Positions 52,341-62,427 of a stretch of 64,000 bases of DNA are shown one piece after another; within the stretch, counting starts at the first letter, position 1; each line of letters begins with the position of its first letter. The position numbers and the translations under genes are program-made. The stretch is from Flavobacteriaceae bacterium (GTDB taxonomy: Bacteria > Bacteroidota > Bacteroidia > Flavobacteriales > Flavobacteriaceae): the NCBI GenBank assembly GCA_947456955.1, contig CANGTQ010000002.1:186001-250000 (forward strand), given 5' to 3'. Below the pieces are notes generated by a model, which saw only the letters and a program-made list of their open reading frames with translations, had not been told where the DNA came from and made no database searches.

Positions 52341-53741
52341 ATGAAGAAGTTCATAACATTAGCGTCATTTTTAGCTTTATTAACCAGTTGTGGTGGATCA
52401 AGTGATAAAGGTGAATTAGTAGGAGTTAAAGGGAAAAAGTGGCATCCAGAAAAACCATTTGGAATGACTTTAATACCAGGTGGAGCATACATTATGGGAA
52501 AATCTGATGATGATCCTGCTAATATGCAAGATTCACCTACTAAAACAGTCACAGTTAGATCATTCTATATGGATGAAACTGAAATAACAAATAGTGAGTA
52601 CCGTCAGTTTGTAGAATGGGTAAAAGACTCTACAATAAGAGTACGTTTAGCAATTCTTGCTGATGAAGTTGGACAAACTTCTACAGGTAAAGGTGGCGGA
52701 AAAGGCGGAAGCATTGGAGAATTTGCATTCAATGATTCAGATCCTACAAAAATGACTCCTTATGATAAGTACATGTATGAGAATTATTATAGTGTAGGAA
52801 CCGATGATGATCCTTATGCAGGAAGAAGATTAAATAATAAAATAAAATTAATTAAAGAAACTAATAAATATCCAGACGAATATTATACAGAAGTTATGGA
52901 TTCGATGTATTTGCCATTAGCGGAATCTTTTAATGGATTAAGAACTATTGATGTTCGTAAATTAAAATTTAGATACACTTGGATGGATATTCAAGCAGCT
53001 GCTAAAGCAAAAACAGGTAAAAGAAGTGATTTTATTAGAACTGAACAACAACCTGTTTATCCTGACACCACTGTTTGGATAAAAGATTTTGCCTATTCCT
53101 ATAATGAACCTATGCACAATGATTATTTTTGGCACCAAGCTTATGGAGATTACCCTGTAGTTGGTGTTAGCTGGAAACAAGCAAAAGCATTTTGTGCTTG
53201 GAGAACCTTAAAAAAGAATTCTTATATCAAATCTAAAAAGAAGAAACGCGACTTGATAAATACATTCCGTCTTCCAATTGAATCAGAGTGGGAATATGCA
53301 GCTAGAGGTGGACTAGAATCAGCAACTTTCCCTTGGGGTGGACCTTATGCTAAAAATGACAGAGGTTGTTTCTTAGCTAACTTCAAACCTAACAGAGGAG
53401 ATTATGCTGCAGATCAAGCTTTATATACTGTAGAGGCCAAATCATATGAGCCAAATGGTTATAATTTATACAACATGGCAGGGAATGTTTCCGAATGGAC
53501 AGATTCATCATACGATGCTGCAGCATACGAATATGTATCTTCAATAAATCCTAATGTTCCAGATTTAAAAAACATGAGAAAAGCTGTTCGCGGCGGATCA
53601 TGGAAAGATGTTGCATACTTCCTGCAAGTTGGAACAAGAGATTTTGAATATGCAGATTCAGCTCGAAGTTATATTGGTTTCAGAACTGTTCAAGATTACA
53701 TGGGAACCAAAGTTACCAAAAACGCAGCACCTAAAAAGTAA
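52341..53741 (+). CDS. gldK: gliding motility / type IX secretion lipoprotein GldK
   Basis: 466 residues: lipoprotein signal with lipobox L-L-T-S-C and Cys17, then a formylglycine-generating-enzyme-like (SUMF1) domain: FGMTLIPGGAYIMGKSDDDP, YMDETEITNSEYRQFVEWV, RLPIESEWEYAARGG, GYNLYNMAGNVSEWTDSSYD and KAVRGGSWKD. GldK forms the periplasmic/outer-membrane ring of the type IX secretion system with GldN. It leads gldKLMN, with its own promoter. The FGE fold here is structural, not known to be enzymatic. Confidence 0.96.
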   Translation: MKKFITLASFLALLTSCGGSSDKGELVGVKGKKWHPEKPFGMTLIPGGAYIMGKSDDDPANMQDSPTKTVTVRSFYMDETEITNSEYRQFVEWVKDSTIRVRLAILADEVGQTSTGKGGGKGGSIGEFAFNDSDPTKMTPYDKYMYENYYSVGTDDDPYAGRRLNNKIKLIKETNKYPDEYYTEVMDSMYLPLAESFNGLRTIDVRKLKFRYTWMDIQAAAKAKTGKRSDFIRTEQQPVYPDTTVWIKDFAYSYNEPMHNDYFWHQAYGDYPVVGVSWKQAKAFCAWRTLKKNSYIKSKKKKRDLINTFRLPIESEWEYAARGGLESATFPWGGPYAKNDRGCFLANFKPNRGDYAADQALYTVEAKSYEPNGYNLYNMAGNVSEWTDSSYDAAAYEYVSSINPNVPDLKNMRKAVRGGSWKDVAYFLQVGTRDFEYADSARSYIGFRTVQDYMGTKVTKNAAPKK

Positions 53742-53795
53742 TTTCTAACTAACTTAAATATAAATTAAATCTAACTAAATTAAAATTTTATTATT

Positions 53796-54425
53796 ATGGC
53801 ATTACTAAGCAAAAAAGCAATGAATTTCGCATACGGGATGGGAGCAGCAGTTGTAATTATTGGAGCATTATTTAAATTAATGCACTGGCCAGGTGCGAGT
53901 TTGATGCTTATTATTGGATTGGGAACTGAAGCTTTAATTTTCGGTCTTTCGGCTTTCGATCCAGTTGATAAAGAATTGGACTGGTCTCTTGTTTATCCAG
54001 AATTAGGGGGTGGTGAAGCAAAAGAAAGAGGTAAAAAAGAAGATACTAAAGAAGCACAAGGATTATTGTCTCAAAAATTAGACGCCATGTTGAAAGAAGC
54101 AAAAATTGACGGAGCATTAATGGAAAGTTTAGGGAATAGTATTAAAAATTTTGAAGGTGCAGCTAAAGCAATATCGCCAACAGTTGATTCAGTAGCTTCA
54201 ACTAAAAAATATGCTGAAGAGATGACAAAAGCGGCTTCTCAGTTAGAAACATTAAATGGACTATACCAAGTTCAATTACAAAGTGCTGAAAGAAATGCTA
54301 AAATCAACGATGAAGTTGCTGAAAACAATTTAAAATTAAAAGATCAAATGCAAAGCTTGACATCAAATCTTTCTACATTGAATAATGTTTATGGTGGAAT
54401 GCTTTCTGCAATGAGTAACAAATAA
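53796..54425 (+). CDS. gldL: gliding motility / type IX secretion motor protein GldL
   Basis: 209 residues with two N-terminal membrane helices (about 10-28 and 34-54) and a long cytoplasmic helical domain. GldL forms a pentamer around the GldM dimer, and this complex uses the proton gradient to drive secretion and gliding. A glutamate in the second helix (Glu45 in GLGTEALIF) aligns with the membrane Glu known to matter in other GldL proteins; Lys27 and His30 are also conserved-looking. The spacing to gldM is 58 bases. Confidence 0.96.
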   Translation: MALLSKKAMNFAYGMGAAVVIIGALFKLMHWPGASLMLIIGLGTEALIFGLSAFDPVDKELDWSLVYPELGGGEAKERGKKEDTKEAQGLLSQKLDAMLKEAKIDGALMESLGNSIKNFEGAAKAISPTVDSVASTKKYAEEMTKAASQLETLNGLYQVQLQSAERNAKINDEVAENNLKLKDQMQSLTSNLSTLNNVYGGMLSAMSNK

Positions 54426-54483
54426 TAATTAGTTTTATAACTATATATTTTTAAAAAATAATAATTTAAACTAATTAGAAAAA

Positions 54484-56037
54484 ATGGCAGGAGGAAAATT
54501 AACCCCTAGACAGAAGATGATTAACCTAATGTACTTGGTTTTCATCGCAATGTTAGCATTAAATATGTCCAAAGAAGTATTGACTGCTTTTGGTATTTTG
54601 AACAACAAAATTGTTGAGTCTAACTCGGTAGCTGATGTTAGAAATGATTCGTCTTTCCAACAATTAGCACAAAAAGCCCAAGACCAACCATTACAATTTG
54701 GTGCTAAAAAAGAAAAAGTGGATAAAATCAGAGCTCTTTGCAAAGAATATACCACGTATATTGAGAAATTAAAAACTGATTTCACCAAAGAATATCCATT
54801 AAACGAAGACGGTAATTTACCTTTCGAGTCAATGGATAAAGGAGATAAGGTTGACGAAAAATGGTTTGAAGGTGATAAGCCTTCTAAGGATGGTCAAGAA
54901 TTCTTAGATAGAATGAGAAATTTTGTTGAAAAAGTTAAGGAAATAGGAGGAAGTGCTATCTCTGAACCTGAATTGAAAAAAATTCAAAATAGATTTGCTA
55001 CTATGCCTGTTAAATCTAAAAGTGCTGGAGCAACTTTAAATTGGTTGGACTATAATTTTAAAGGTTTTCCACTAATCGCTACAATTACAAAGTTATCTCA
55101 GTTACAATCTGATATTAAGACAACTGAAAGTGATATTATTGCAGGAATGTTTCAATCAGACTTAGTTGCAGCTGCATCGTTAACTGCTTATCAACCAATT
55201 GTAGTTCCTGAAAAAACAGCTTTCTTTCAAGGTGAAGCAGTTAAAGGTAAAATTATCTTAGGAAAATTTGACCCTAACTTGGTTGCTAAATCAGTTGTTG
55301 TAAACGGAGTTAGCGTTCCTGCAAAAGCAGGTCAAGCAGATTTCTCTTTCGGGGCTGGTGCTGTTGGAGAACATGAAATTACAGGTTCATTTAACTTTGA
55401 CGAAAACGGAAAAGTTATTAGTCTACCTATTAAAGGAAATTATGTTGTCGTTCCACAACCTAAATCAGCTAATATTTCTGCTGATAAAATGAACGTTGTA
55501 TACAGAGGTTTACCTAACCCAATGACTATATCATTTGCAGGAATTTCTGACGATAAAGTATCGGCTTCTGCTCCGGGTTTAACTAGAGCTACCGGAACTG
55601 GAAAATATAACTTAAATCCAGGTTCAGGTACAGAAGTCAAAGTTAGCGTTACAGCTAAATTACCTGATGGGAAACCAGTTTCAGATAGTAAAATATTTAG
55701 AATTAAAAATATCCCCGCTCCAGCCGGTGCAATTGGTGGAGTTACTGGAGTTCAAAAAGGGGCTAAATCTCGTTTAGAAGTTTCTCAAATATCTGCGCAA
55801 CTTCAGGATTTCTTGTATGACTTGAATTTCCAAGTTACACGTTTTAGCTTCAAAGTTCCAGGACAAGCAGCTATAATTGTTTCTGGTGACAGAGTTAATG
55901 CACAATGTAAAGCTGCATTAGCAAGAGCCACTAAAGGTGACCAAATATCAATATTTGATATTAAAACTAAAATAATGGGAACTACAGCAAATATTGTCCC
56001 TAAAGACGCTGCTCCCGTTATTTATGAAATACAATAA
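54484..56037 (+). CDS. gldM: gliding motility / type IX secretion protein GldM
   Basis: 517 residues: a short cytoplasmic N-terminus (MAGGKLTPRQKMINLMYLVFIAMLALNMSKEVLTAF) containing the single membrane helix, and a large periplasmic arm of four domains. The later parts include KIILGKFDPNLVAKSVVVNGV, YRGLPNPMTISFAGISDDKV and FQVTRFSFKVPGQAAIIVSGD. GldM dimers transmit force from the GldL motor to the GldKN ring. Sequence and length are typical of the flavobacterial protein. Confidence 0.97.
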   Translation: MAGGKLTPRQKMINLMYLVFIAMLALNMSKEVLTAFGILNNKIVESNSVADVRNDSSFQQLAQKAQDQPLQFGAKKEKVDKIRALCKEYTTYIEKLKTDFTKEYPLNEDGNLPFESMDKGDKVDEKWFEGDKPSKDGQEFLDRMRNFVEKVKEIGGSAISEPELKKIQNRFATMPVKSKSAGATLNWLDYNFKGFPLIATITKLSQLQSDIKTTESDIIAGMFQSDLVAAASLTAYQPIVVPEKTAFFQGEAVKGKIILGKFDPNLVAKSVVVNGVSVPAKAGQADFSFGAGAVGEHEITGSFNFDENGKVISLPIKGNYVVVPQPKSANISADKMNVVYRGLPNPMTISFAGISDDKVSASAPGLTRATGTGKYNLNPGSGTEVKVSVTAKLPDGKPVSDSKIFRIKNIPAPAGAIGGVTGVQKGAKSRLEVSQISAQLQDFLYDLNFQVTRFSFKVPGQAAIIVSGDRVNAQCKAALARATKGDQISIFDIKTKIMGTTANIVPKDAAPVIYEIQ

Positions 56038-56084
56038 TAATTTAAGTTGAAAATAACCTACTTAAATAGCTTATACTATAAATT

Positions 56085-56999
56085 ATGAAAATTAAAAATC
56101 TTTTATCAGTAATTTTTGCTTTAGCAATAAGTGCTTCAACTTATGCGCAGGCAAACTTGTTGAATTCCAAAACTCCCGATGAGATAGGAAAGAAAACAGC
56201 AGCACAGTTAATTTCCGACAACGACAAACCATTACCCTATGGTTATGTTCATGACAGGGATGTGTTAATGGGTAAAACCATTTGGGAGTTTATTGATCTT
56301 GATGAAAGAATTAATTTTCCATTGTATTATCCTATAGATACCGCTTTTGTTGGTAAAGAAAGAAGATCATTATTCGATGTACTTGTTAAAAATATCAAGA
56401 ATGGTAAAATTACAGAAGTATATGGAGATGACTATTTTAATACCAAGAAGACCTTCAAAGATATGGCTTCTTCTTTTACATACATCGATACAACGGATGC
56501 CGGTAAAGATGAGATAAATAATTATTATGATGATTATAAAAGTGGCGCCAAAGTTTTAGACCCACAGTATATCAATAAAAAAGAATTAGATGCCAGCTAT
56601 ATTTCCGGCTATAGAATAAAAGGGTTTTGGTATTTTGATAAACGTCAAGGTGAATTGAAATATAGATTATTAGCTTTGTGTCCCGTTACTCCTGAAGCTA
56701 GAGATGCAGGTAATGAGAAAGCCGATGTAATCGATTTGTTTTGGGTATACTTTCCTACAGTAAGAGATATACTGCATGAATCAAAGGCTTTCAACGATAA
56801 GAATTCTGCAATGCCAATCACATTCGATCATTTATTAAACTCCCGAAGATTTAACGGACAAATTTACAAGGAGGAAAATGTATATGGCGATAGAGAAATT
56901 CAGCAATACATGAAGGACAACTCTCAAAATCAGCTTTTGGAATCGGAAAGAGTAAAAGAAAAGATTCGTAGTTTCGAGTCTGATATGTGGAATTACTAA
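56085..56999 (+). CDS. gldN: gliding motility / type IX secretion protein GldN
   Basis: 304 residues with a cleavable signal peptide (MKIKNLLSVIFALAISASTYAQ). The mature region contains DRDVLMGKTIWEFIDLDERINFPLYYPID, IDLFWVYFPTVRDILHESKAFN and ITFDHLLNSRRFNGQIYKEENVYGDREI, all typical of GldN. It assembles with GldK into the ring structure of the type IX system. It is the last gene of the operon, with a terminator 22 bases after the stop. Confidence 0.96.
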   Translation: MKIKNLLSVIFALAISASTYAQANLLNSKTPDEIGKKTAAQLISDNDKPLPYGYVHDRDVLMGKTIWEFIDLDERINFPLYYPIDTAFVGKERRSLFDVLVKNIKNGKITEVYGDDYFNTKKTFKDMASSFTYIDTTDAGKDEINNYYDDYKSGAKVLDPQYINKKELDASYISGYRIKGFWYFDKRQGELKYRLLALCPVTPEARDAGNEKADVIDLFWVYFPTVRDILHESKAFNDKNSAMPITFDHLLNSRRFNGQIYKEENVYGDREIQQYMKDNSQNQLLESERVKEKIRSFESDMWNY

Positions 57000-57021
57000 G
57001 AATTATTTCATAATACAATAT

Positions 57022-57055
57022 AAAACTCTCATCTTTATGGTGAGAGTTTTTTTTA
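57022..57055 (+). terminator. gldKLMN terminator
   Basis: Perfect 10-bp stem AAAACTCTCA / TGAGAGTTTT with a nine-base loop, then a run of T. It contains the in-frame ATG at 57037, which is therefore not the start of the next gene. Confidence 0.9.
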
Positions 57056-57063
57056 GCTATAAA

Positions 57064-58110
57064 ATGATGAAAGATTATATTATTGTCGGTTCAGGATTAG
57101 CAGGTATTGCTTTTGCAGAAACGCTTTTGCAACATAATAAATCATTTGTTGTTTTTGAAAACCAATCTCAAAATTCAAGCAGTATAGCAGGCGGATTGTA
57201 CAATCCGGTAATCTTAAAAAGATTTAGTCAGGTATGGAATGCTAATCAGCAACTTGAACTGGCAAATAGCTTTTATGCAGCTATTGAAAAGAAACTTGGT
57301 GTTAAATTCGATTTTAAAATTCCTATTTATAGAAAATTCTTCTCTGTAGAAGAACAAAACAATTGGTTTGCGGCTTCCGACAATCCCAATCTTTCAGCTT
57401 TTCTTTCTACAACGATTGTTCACAAAAACTATAACGGTATTGATGCTCCATTTGGATACGGTCAAGTGATGCAAACCGGTTATGTGGATACAATTGCTTT
57501 GCTTACTCATTATCACAATTATCTAAAAGGTTTAAATTTATTTGCTTCTGATACTTTTAACTATACAGAAGTGAAAGCAATTGACGGCCATATTGAATAC
57601 AAAAACATAAAGTCCAAACACATTGTCTTCGCAGAAGGATTTGGAATGCATTCTAATCCGTTTTTTAATTATTTACCCTTAGATGGAACAAAAGGCGAAT
57701 TATTCATCATTAGAGCCGCTGATTTGGATTTGGATGTAATAATAAATACCAGCGTTTTTATTTTGCCATTGGGCGATAATCTCTATAAAGTGGGAGCAAC
57801 ATATAACTGGAAAGATAAAACAAACACACCAACTCAGGAGGGGAAGCAAGAATTAATCGAAAGAATAAAAGAAATTCTAAATTGTAATTTTGAAATTGTA
57901 GAACACTTTGCCGGCGTACGACCAACAGTTAAAGACAGAAGGCCATTACTCGGAACGCACCCAAAACACAAAAACTTTCACATTCTAAACGGACTCGGAA
58001 CCCGAGGAGTGATGCTTGCACCAGCTATGGCAAATGATTTATACGACTTTATCGAAAATGGAAAACCATTAGATAAAACCATTGATATCAAAAGATACGC
58101 TATTTCTTAG
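57064..58110 (+). CDS. FAD-dependent oxidoreductase (DAO family)
   Basis: 348 residues. The N-terminal dinucleotide fold reads DYIIVGSGLAGIAFAETLLQHNKSFVVFEN, followed by AGGLYNPVILKRFSQVW; the C-terminal FAD site has FAGVRPTVKDRRPLLG and NGLGTRGVMLAPAMANDLYDFI. This is the D-amino-acid-oxidase/glycine-oxidase-like family, with FAD-linked oxidation of an amine or similar substrate. The exact substrate is not visible. The start is ATG at 57064 or 57067; upstream sequence belongs to the gldN terminator. Its 3' end overlaps the convergent DUF983 gene by 11 bases. Confidence 0.87.
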   Translation: MMKDYIIVGSGLAGIAFAETLLQHNKSFVVFENQSQNSSSIAGGLYNPVILKRFSQVWNANQQLELANSFYAAIEKKLGVKFDFKIPIYRKFFSVEEQNNWFAASDNPNLSAFLSTTIVHKNYNGIDAPFGYGQVMQTGYVDTIALLTHYHNYLKGLNLFASDTFNYTEVKAIDGHIEYKNIKSKHIVFAEGFGMHSNPFFNYLPLDGTKGELFIIRAADLDLDVIINTSVFILPLGDNLYKVGATYNWKDKTNTPTQEGKQELIERIKEILNCNFEIVEHFAGVRPTVKDRRPLLGTHPKHKNFHILNGLGTRGVMLAPAMANDLYDFIENGKPLDKTIDIKRYAIS

Positions 58111-58483
58111 AAGCATCTTTGTTAAAATTCACAAACATATTGATATAAATATTTCTCGATAATCTTGCAGTTATCGGCATTAATGCTACAAGTGAAACAA
58201 TAATAGCAATAAAGGACTGCGTCAACTCTAAACCAATAATTACCTTTGAAATGATAAAGGCAGCTACTCCAATACCAACAGTTAATCCATAACTGACATA
58301 CATAGCACCATAAAAAAAGGATGGTTCTATTTGATAATGCAAACCACAATGGCTACAATTCTCGTGCATTTTGTATATATTTTTAAGATTGTATGCGTTT
58401 TTATGTTCATACATACTTTCTTCTTGACATCTCGGACAAGTTCCTGTTAAAATGCTATTTAGTTTGGATCCTTTTTTTAACAT
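58100..58483 (-). CDS. DUF983 membrane protein with zinc-ribbon motif
   Basis: 127 residues. The N-terminal half has two C-x-x-C pairs (T-C-P-R-C and C-S-H-C-G), probably a zinc ribbon, followed by IEPSFFYGAMYVSYGLTVGIGVAAF and a second membrane helix. This matches DUF983, of unknown function. ATG at 58483 gives MLKKGSKLNSIL; a TTG two codons upstream is less likely. A TACCTTTG -7 box is on its strand at 58540-58533. Confidence 0.85.
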   Translation of the reverse strand: MLKKGSKLNSILTGTCPRCQEESMYEHKNAYNLKNIYKMHENCSHCGLHYQIEPSFFYGAMYVSYGLTVGIGVAAFIISKVIIGLELTQSFIAIIVSLVALMPITARLSRNIYINMFVNFNKDASKK

Positions 58484-58582
58484 TTGCAAAAATTTAAATT
58501 TCGTTCAGTTCAGCCTTACGACCTCACGTTTGCAAAGGTAAATCTAACGGAAGGTTTTTAATACTAATTTGCAATTCTTTTT

Positions 58583-60490
58583 ATGTTAAATATTCATAAT
58601 TTATCCGTTTCGTTTGGTGGCACTTATCTTTTTGAAGAAGTAACTTTTCGTTTAGGTTCCGGAGATAGAGTAGGACTTGTCGGAAAAAACGGTGCCGGAA
58701 AATCAACGATGCTAAAAATTCTGGCTGGCGATTTCAAACCAGATTCAGGTCAGATTGCCACCGAGAAGGAAGTTAAAATGGGTTTTCTTCGTCAGGATAT
58801 CGATTTCGACCATGGAAGAACTGTACTGGAAGAAGCCTACGAAGCGTTTACCGAAATAAAAGCCGTTGAAAAAAAGCTGGAAAGCATAAACCACCAGTTG
58901 GTGTCTAGAACCGATTATGAAAGTGACGCCTATAGCCAAATCATAGAAGATTTATCGGATTACACGCATCGTTTCGAATTACTGGGGGGTTATAATTATG
59001 TTGGAGATACTGAGAAAATATTACTTGGTTTGGGTTTTAAAAGAGAAGATTTCAACAACCAAACGGATACTTTTTCCGGTGGCTGGCGAATGCGTATTGA
59101 ATTAGCCAAACTATTATTGCAGTCGAATGATATTTTATTACTAGATGAGCCAACGAATCACTTAGATATTGAGAGTATAATTTGGCTAGAAGGCTTTCTA
59201 CGAAACTTTCCGGGTGTCGTGGTCATTGTTTCCCACGATAAAATGTTTTTGGATAATGTAACCAATCGAACTATTGAAATTTCCTTGGGTAAGGCATACG
59301 ATTATAATAAACCGTATTCGCAATATTTAGTTTTACGGGAAGAAATTAGAGAAAAGCAATTGGCTACTCAAAAAAATCAGGCTAAGAAAATAGAAGAAAC
59401 CGAAAAGCTAATCGAAAAGTTCCGTGCCAAAGCTTCCAAAGCATCAATGGCACAATCGCTAATCAAAAAGTTGGATAAAGTAGAACGCATCGAGGTAGAT
59501 GAAGACGATACTTCAGTGATGAATATTTCGTTTCCGGTATCTCAAACTCCTGGAAGAGTTGTTATAGAAGCTGAACATGTAACCAAAGCTTATGGAGACA
59601 AAACGATTTTAAAAGACATTTCTCTATTAGTGGAACGCGGGAGCAAAATTGCTTTCGTGGGTCAGAATGGTCAAGGAAAATCTACTTTTATGAAAGCCAT
59701 TGTCAACGAATTCAACTACCAAGGTTCGATAAAACTAGGACACAATGTGCAGTTGGGTTATTTTGCCCAAAATCAGGCCGAATATTTAGATGGCGAAATT
59801 ACGTTGTTAGAAACCATGACCAATGCAGCAACCGATACGAATCGTTCTAAAGTAAGAGATATGTTAGGTTCTTTTTTGTTTCGAGGTGATGATGTAGAGA
59901 AAAAAGTAAAAGTACTTTCGGGTGGCGAGCGTAACCGTTTGGCTTTGTGTAAATTATTATTACAACCCATCAACGTTTTGGTGATGGATGAGCCAACGAA
60001 TCACCTAGATATAAAATCTAAAAATGTTTTGAAAGCTGCTCTAAAAAAATATGAAGGGACATTATTATTAGTTTCGCACGACAGGGATTTTCTGCAAGGA
60101 ATGTCGAATATTGTTTACGAATTCAAAGATCAAAAAATCAAAGAATATTTAGGCGATATTAACTTTTTCCTTGAACAACGCAACATGGAAAACATGCGAG
60201 AAGTAGAGAAAAAAGATGTAGCCAAAAAAGAAGCGCCAAAGGAAACAGCAAAAGTTTCTTATGAAGATCAAAAGAAAAGCAAATCATTACAAAACCGTTT
60301 GAGTAAAGTAGAAAGTCAAATCAAACAGTTGGAAATCGATATTCAGCAGGATGATAAAGCCTTAGCATCAAACTACGACAAACATGTTGAAGATGCGAAC
60401 TTCTTCATGGCCTACAACAAAAAGAAAAAAGAATTGGATCGGTTGCTCGAAGAATGGGAGGTTGTTCAGGGAGAAATAGAAAGTTTGTAA
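58583..60490 (+). CDS. ABC-F family ATPase
   Basis: 635 residues, no membrane segments. Two ATP-binding cassettes: Walker A G-K-N-G-A-G-K-S-T near 35 and G-Q-N-G-Q-G-K-S-T near 353; signatures FSGGWRMRIELAKLL and LSGGERNRLALCKLL; Walker B LLLDEPTNHLDIES and LVMDEPTNHLDIKS. A charged linker (about 243-300) holds the region that reaches into the ribosome in ABC-F proteins, and a coiled-coil tail ends the protein. It probably acts on stalled ribosomes, in the Uup/EttA-like housekeeping group; resistance is not indicated. Confidence 0.93.
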   Translation: MLNIHNLSVSFGGTYLFEEVTFRLGSGDRVGLVGKNGAGKSTMLKILAGDFKPDSGQIATEKEVKMGFLRQDIDFDHGRTVLEEAYEAFTEIKAVEKKLESINHQLVSRTDYESDAYSQIIEDLSDYTHRFELLGGYNYVGDTEKILLGLGFKREDFNNQTDTFSGGWRMRIELAKLLLQSNDILLLDEPTNHLDIESIIWLEGFLRNFPGVVVIVSHDKMFLDNVTNRTIEISLGKAYDYNKPYSQYLVLREEIREKQLATQKNQAKKIEETEKLIEKFRAKASKASMAQSLIKKLDKVERIEVDEDDTSVMNISFPVSQTPGRVVIEAEHVTKAYGDKTILKDISLLVERGSKIAFVGQNGQGKSTFMKAIVNEFNYQGSIKLGHNVQLGYFAQNQAEYLDGEITLLETMTNAATDTNRSKVRDMLGSFLFRGDDVEKKVKVLSGGERNRLALCKLLLQPINVLVMDEPTNHLDIKSKNVLKAALKKYEGTLLLVSHDRDFLQGMSNIVYEFKDQKIKEYLGDINFFLEQRNMENMREVEKKDVAKKEAPKETAKVSYEDQKKSKSLQNRLSKVESQIKQLEIDIQQDDKALASNYDKHVEDANFFMAYNKKKKELDRLLEEWEVVQGEIESL

Positions 60491-60500
60491 AAACTACAGA

Positions 60501-61466
60501 CTAAATAATTCCAATAGTTTTTGAATGAGCAATAGCTTCGCTACTGTCTTTGAAATAACAAACTGCAACTTTCAATGTTTCTAAATTTCTTAAGAGCGAC
60601 ATGATTTTTTCTTTTTTATGATGGCCCGTTTGTCTGATATAAACCGCTTTTACCGTTACTGGGAATATTTTACAAATGGCTTCATATAAATACGCATCCT
60701 TTTGAGAATCATCACCAAGCAATATATATTCCAGATTGGGATAAAACTCCAAAATGTGTTTTATCTTTTCAAATTTATGATTGTGATTGCCTCTTCCTGT
60801 CAGGAAAAAATCAGTGAGTTTGGTTTTGATGTCTTTTAATAGCAAAACGGCTTTGGGCAATTGATGGATTTCTGTAAATTTGATAATGAAACGGTACAAA
60901 TTCCATTCACTACTGGAAACATAGAAAAAAGCATTTTGCTCTTCTTTGTTTTGTCTTCCGGCAAAACTCAAAGCTTGATAGTGAGAAACCACATCATCAA
61001 AAACTTTTCGCTTATGAATGTCCCGAAATAATAAAACATATAATTTTTTGAAAGGATTTAATGAATGAGAAACTAAAAAAGTATCGTCAATATCAGAGAT
61101 GATTCCAAAATTCCCTTTGTGCGGCCGAATATAAGATTCTTTGGCAGCAATGGTTTTATCTTTATAAACAATAGATACCTGATAGTCTATCCAACCGTAT
61201 TTTTTAGATTGATCCAGCGGAACACAGAATTTAAAGTAGCCGTCATCCAATGTTTTGGTATGGATTTTAATACCATTATGCTCTAAATATACATCAGCAT
61301 TAGCTTGTGTTTTGGCGCTAAAGAGATTAATTATGGAGCGTGCATTTTTTATATTTTTTTTCTGAAAATTATAATCTTGGATTGTAGTTGGTTTGAATAC
61401 ATGTCCCATAACAATCAATTCCTGCTCGTTTGCATAACCACGATACAATTTTAGGATAGGTTTCAT
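60501..61466 (-). CDS. App1-like (DUF2183) phosphatase
   Basis: 321 residues. A beta-rich N-terminal part (PILKLYRGYANEQELIVMGHVF, DGYFKFCVPLD) precedes a HAD-like catalytic segment with G-I-I-S-D-I-D-D-T-F at about 128-137 and later FYVSSSEWNLYRFI, RGNHNHKFEKI and ILLGDDSQKDAYLYEAI. This is the bacterial relative of yeast App1, a phosphatidate phosphatase. The neighbour on the other strand is a lipid kinase making such phospholipids, which supports a role in lipid phosphate balance. Substrate not shown. Confidence 0.88.
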   Translation of the reverse strand: MKPILKLYRGYANEQELIVMGHVFKPTTIQDYNFQKKNIKNARSIINLFSAKTQANADVYLEHNGIKIHTKTLDDGYFKFCVPLDQSKKYGWIDYQVSIVYKDKTIAAKESYIRPHKGNFGIISDIDDTFLVSHSLNPFKKLYVLLFRDIHKRKVFDDVVSHYQALSFAGRQNKEEQNAFFYVSSSEWNLYRFIIKFTEIHQLPKAVLLLKDIKTKLTDFFLTGRGNHNHKFEKIKHILEFYPNLEYILLGDDSQKDAYLYEAICKIFPVTVKAVYIRQTGHHKKEKIMSLLRNLETLKVAVCYFKDSSEAIAHSKTIGII

Positions 61467-61531
61467 TTAACATTATATTTTTTGAAAGCAGTTGTAAATT
61501 AATTATTTTTAAGCAATAAAAGAAGAAAAGT

Positions 61532-62401
61532 TTGAAAAAGAATATCATAATAGTAGTTAATCCGGTTTCAGGCGCCGTTAAAAAAAAGGAAATAGTAGAC
61601 TCCACATTGCTTTTTGCCAAAAATGAAAATCTGGAATCAATACTTTATGAAACTTCTGGGAAGAAAGATGTTGAGAATATTAAAAACCTCTACAATATTC
61701 ATAAACCGGAACGAATTATTATTATTGGTGGTGATGGAACTATAAGAATGGTGGCAGAAGCTATAGCTAAAGAAGATGTTATTCTGGGAATTATCCCTGC
61801 TGGTTCGGCTAATGGTTTTGCGTTAGATTTGGATTTACAATTAACACTTGAAAAAAATCTGGAAGTTGCTTTTTTACATCAGTTCCTGGAAGTTGATATT
61901 ATTACAATAAATGGCAAAATCAGTATTCATTTAAGTGATTTAGGACTTAATGCAGAATTAATAAAGAATTATGAACAGGGAGAGATTCATGGAAAATGGG
62001 GCTATGCTCTAAATACAATAAACACTTTGTTTGATTCTGGTGATCCATTTACTGCAAAAATTAAAGCAAACAATGAAACCTTTGGATATGTTGCAAGAAT
62101 GATTGTTATTGCGAATGCAAAAAAATATGGTACCGGAGTAGTCATCAACCCAAATGGAGTTATGAATGACGGTAAGTTTGAATTGGTAATTTTAAAAAAT
62201 TTCGATTTGATTATTTTTGGTCAAATTATTTCCGGGAATATGCCTTCAGACCCAGATGATGTCGAAATAATTTCAACAGACAAGGCAACAATAGAATTAA
62301 ATGCTCCCGTTAGTTTTCAAATAGATGGAGAATATTGCGGCACCGAAACAAAACTCGATATTAAAATTTTACACAAACAATTGAAAGTAGCTGTTCTTTA
62401 G
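61532..62401 (+). CDS. diacylglycerol/lipid kinase (YegS/DgkB family)
   Basis: 289 residues. The catalytic core is the G-G-D-G-T motif in ERIIIIGGDGTIRMVAEAI with LGIIPAGSANGFALDLDL after it; the C-terminal part has NPNGVMNDGKFELVILK and FQIDGEYCGTETKLDI. Such enzymes phosphorylate diacylglycerol or related lipids. It begins at a TTG; no ATG gives the conserved opening KKNIIIVVNPVSGAVKK. Divergent from the App1-like phosphatase with 65 bases between. Confidence 0.9.
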   Translation: MKKNIIIVVNPVSGAVKKKEIVDSTLLFAKNENLESILYETSGKKDVENIKNLYNIHKPERIIIIGGDGTIRMVAEAIAKEDVILGIIPAGSANGFALDLDLQLTLEKNLEVAFLHQFLEVDIITINGKISIHLSDLGLNAELIKNYEQGEIHGKWGYALNTINTLFDSGDPFTAKIKANNETFGYVARMIVIANAKKYGTGVVINPNGVMNDGKFELVILKNFDLIIFGQIISGNMPSDPDDVEIISTDKATIELNAPVSFQIDGEYCGTETKLDIKILHKQLKVAVL

Positions 62402-62427
62402 TTACGGATAAGGTCTTTTAATCAATT

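Noticed and set aside
52322..52552. 76-codon reverse ORF over the gldK start
   Set aside because: Antisense to the GldK signal peptide and FGE domain; no supporting features.
57037..57063. Upstream ATG for the FAD oxidoreductase
   Set aside because: The ATG lies in the loop of the gldN terminator and the codons run through its T-run.
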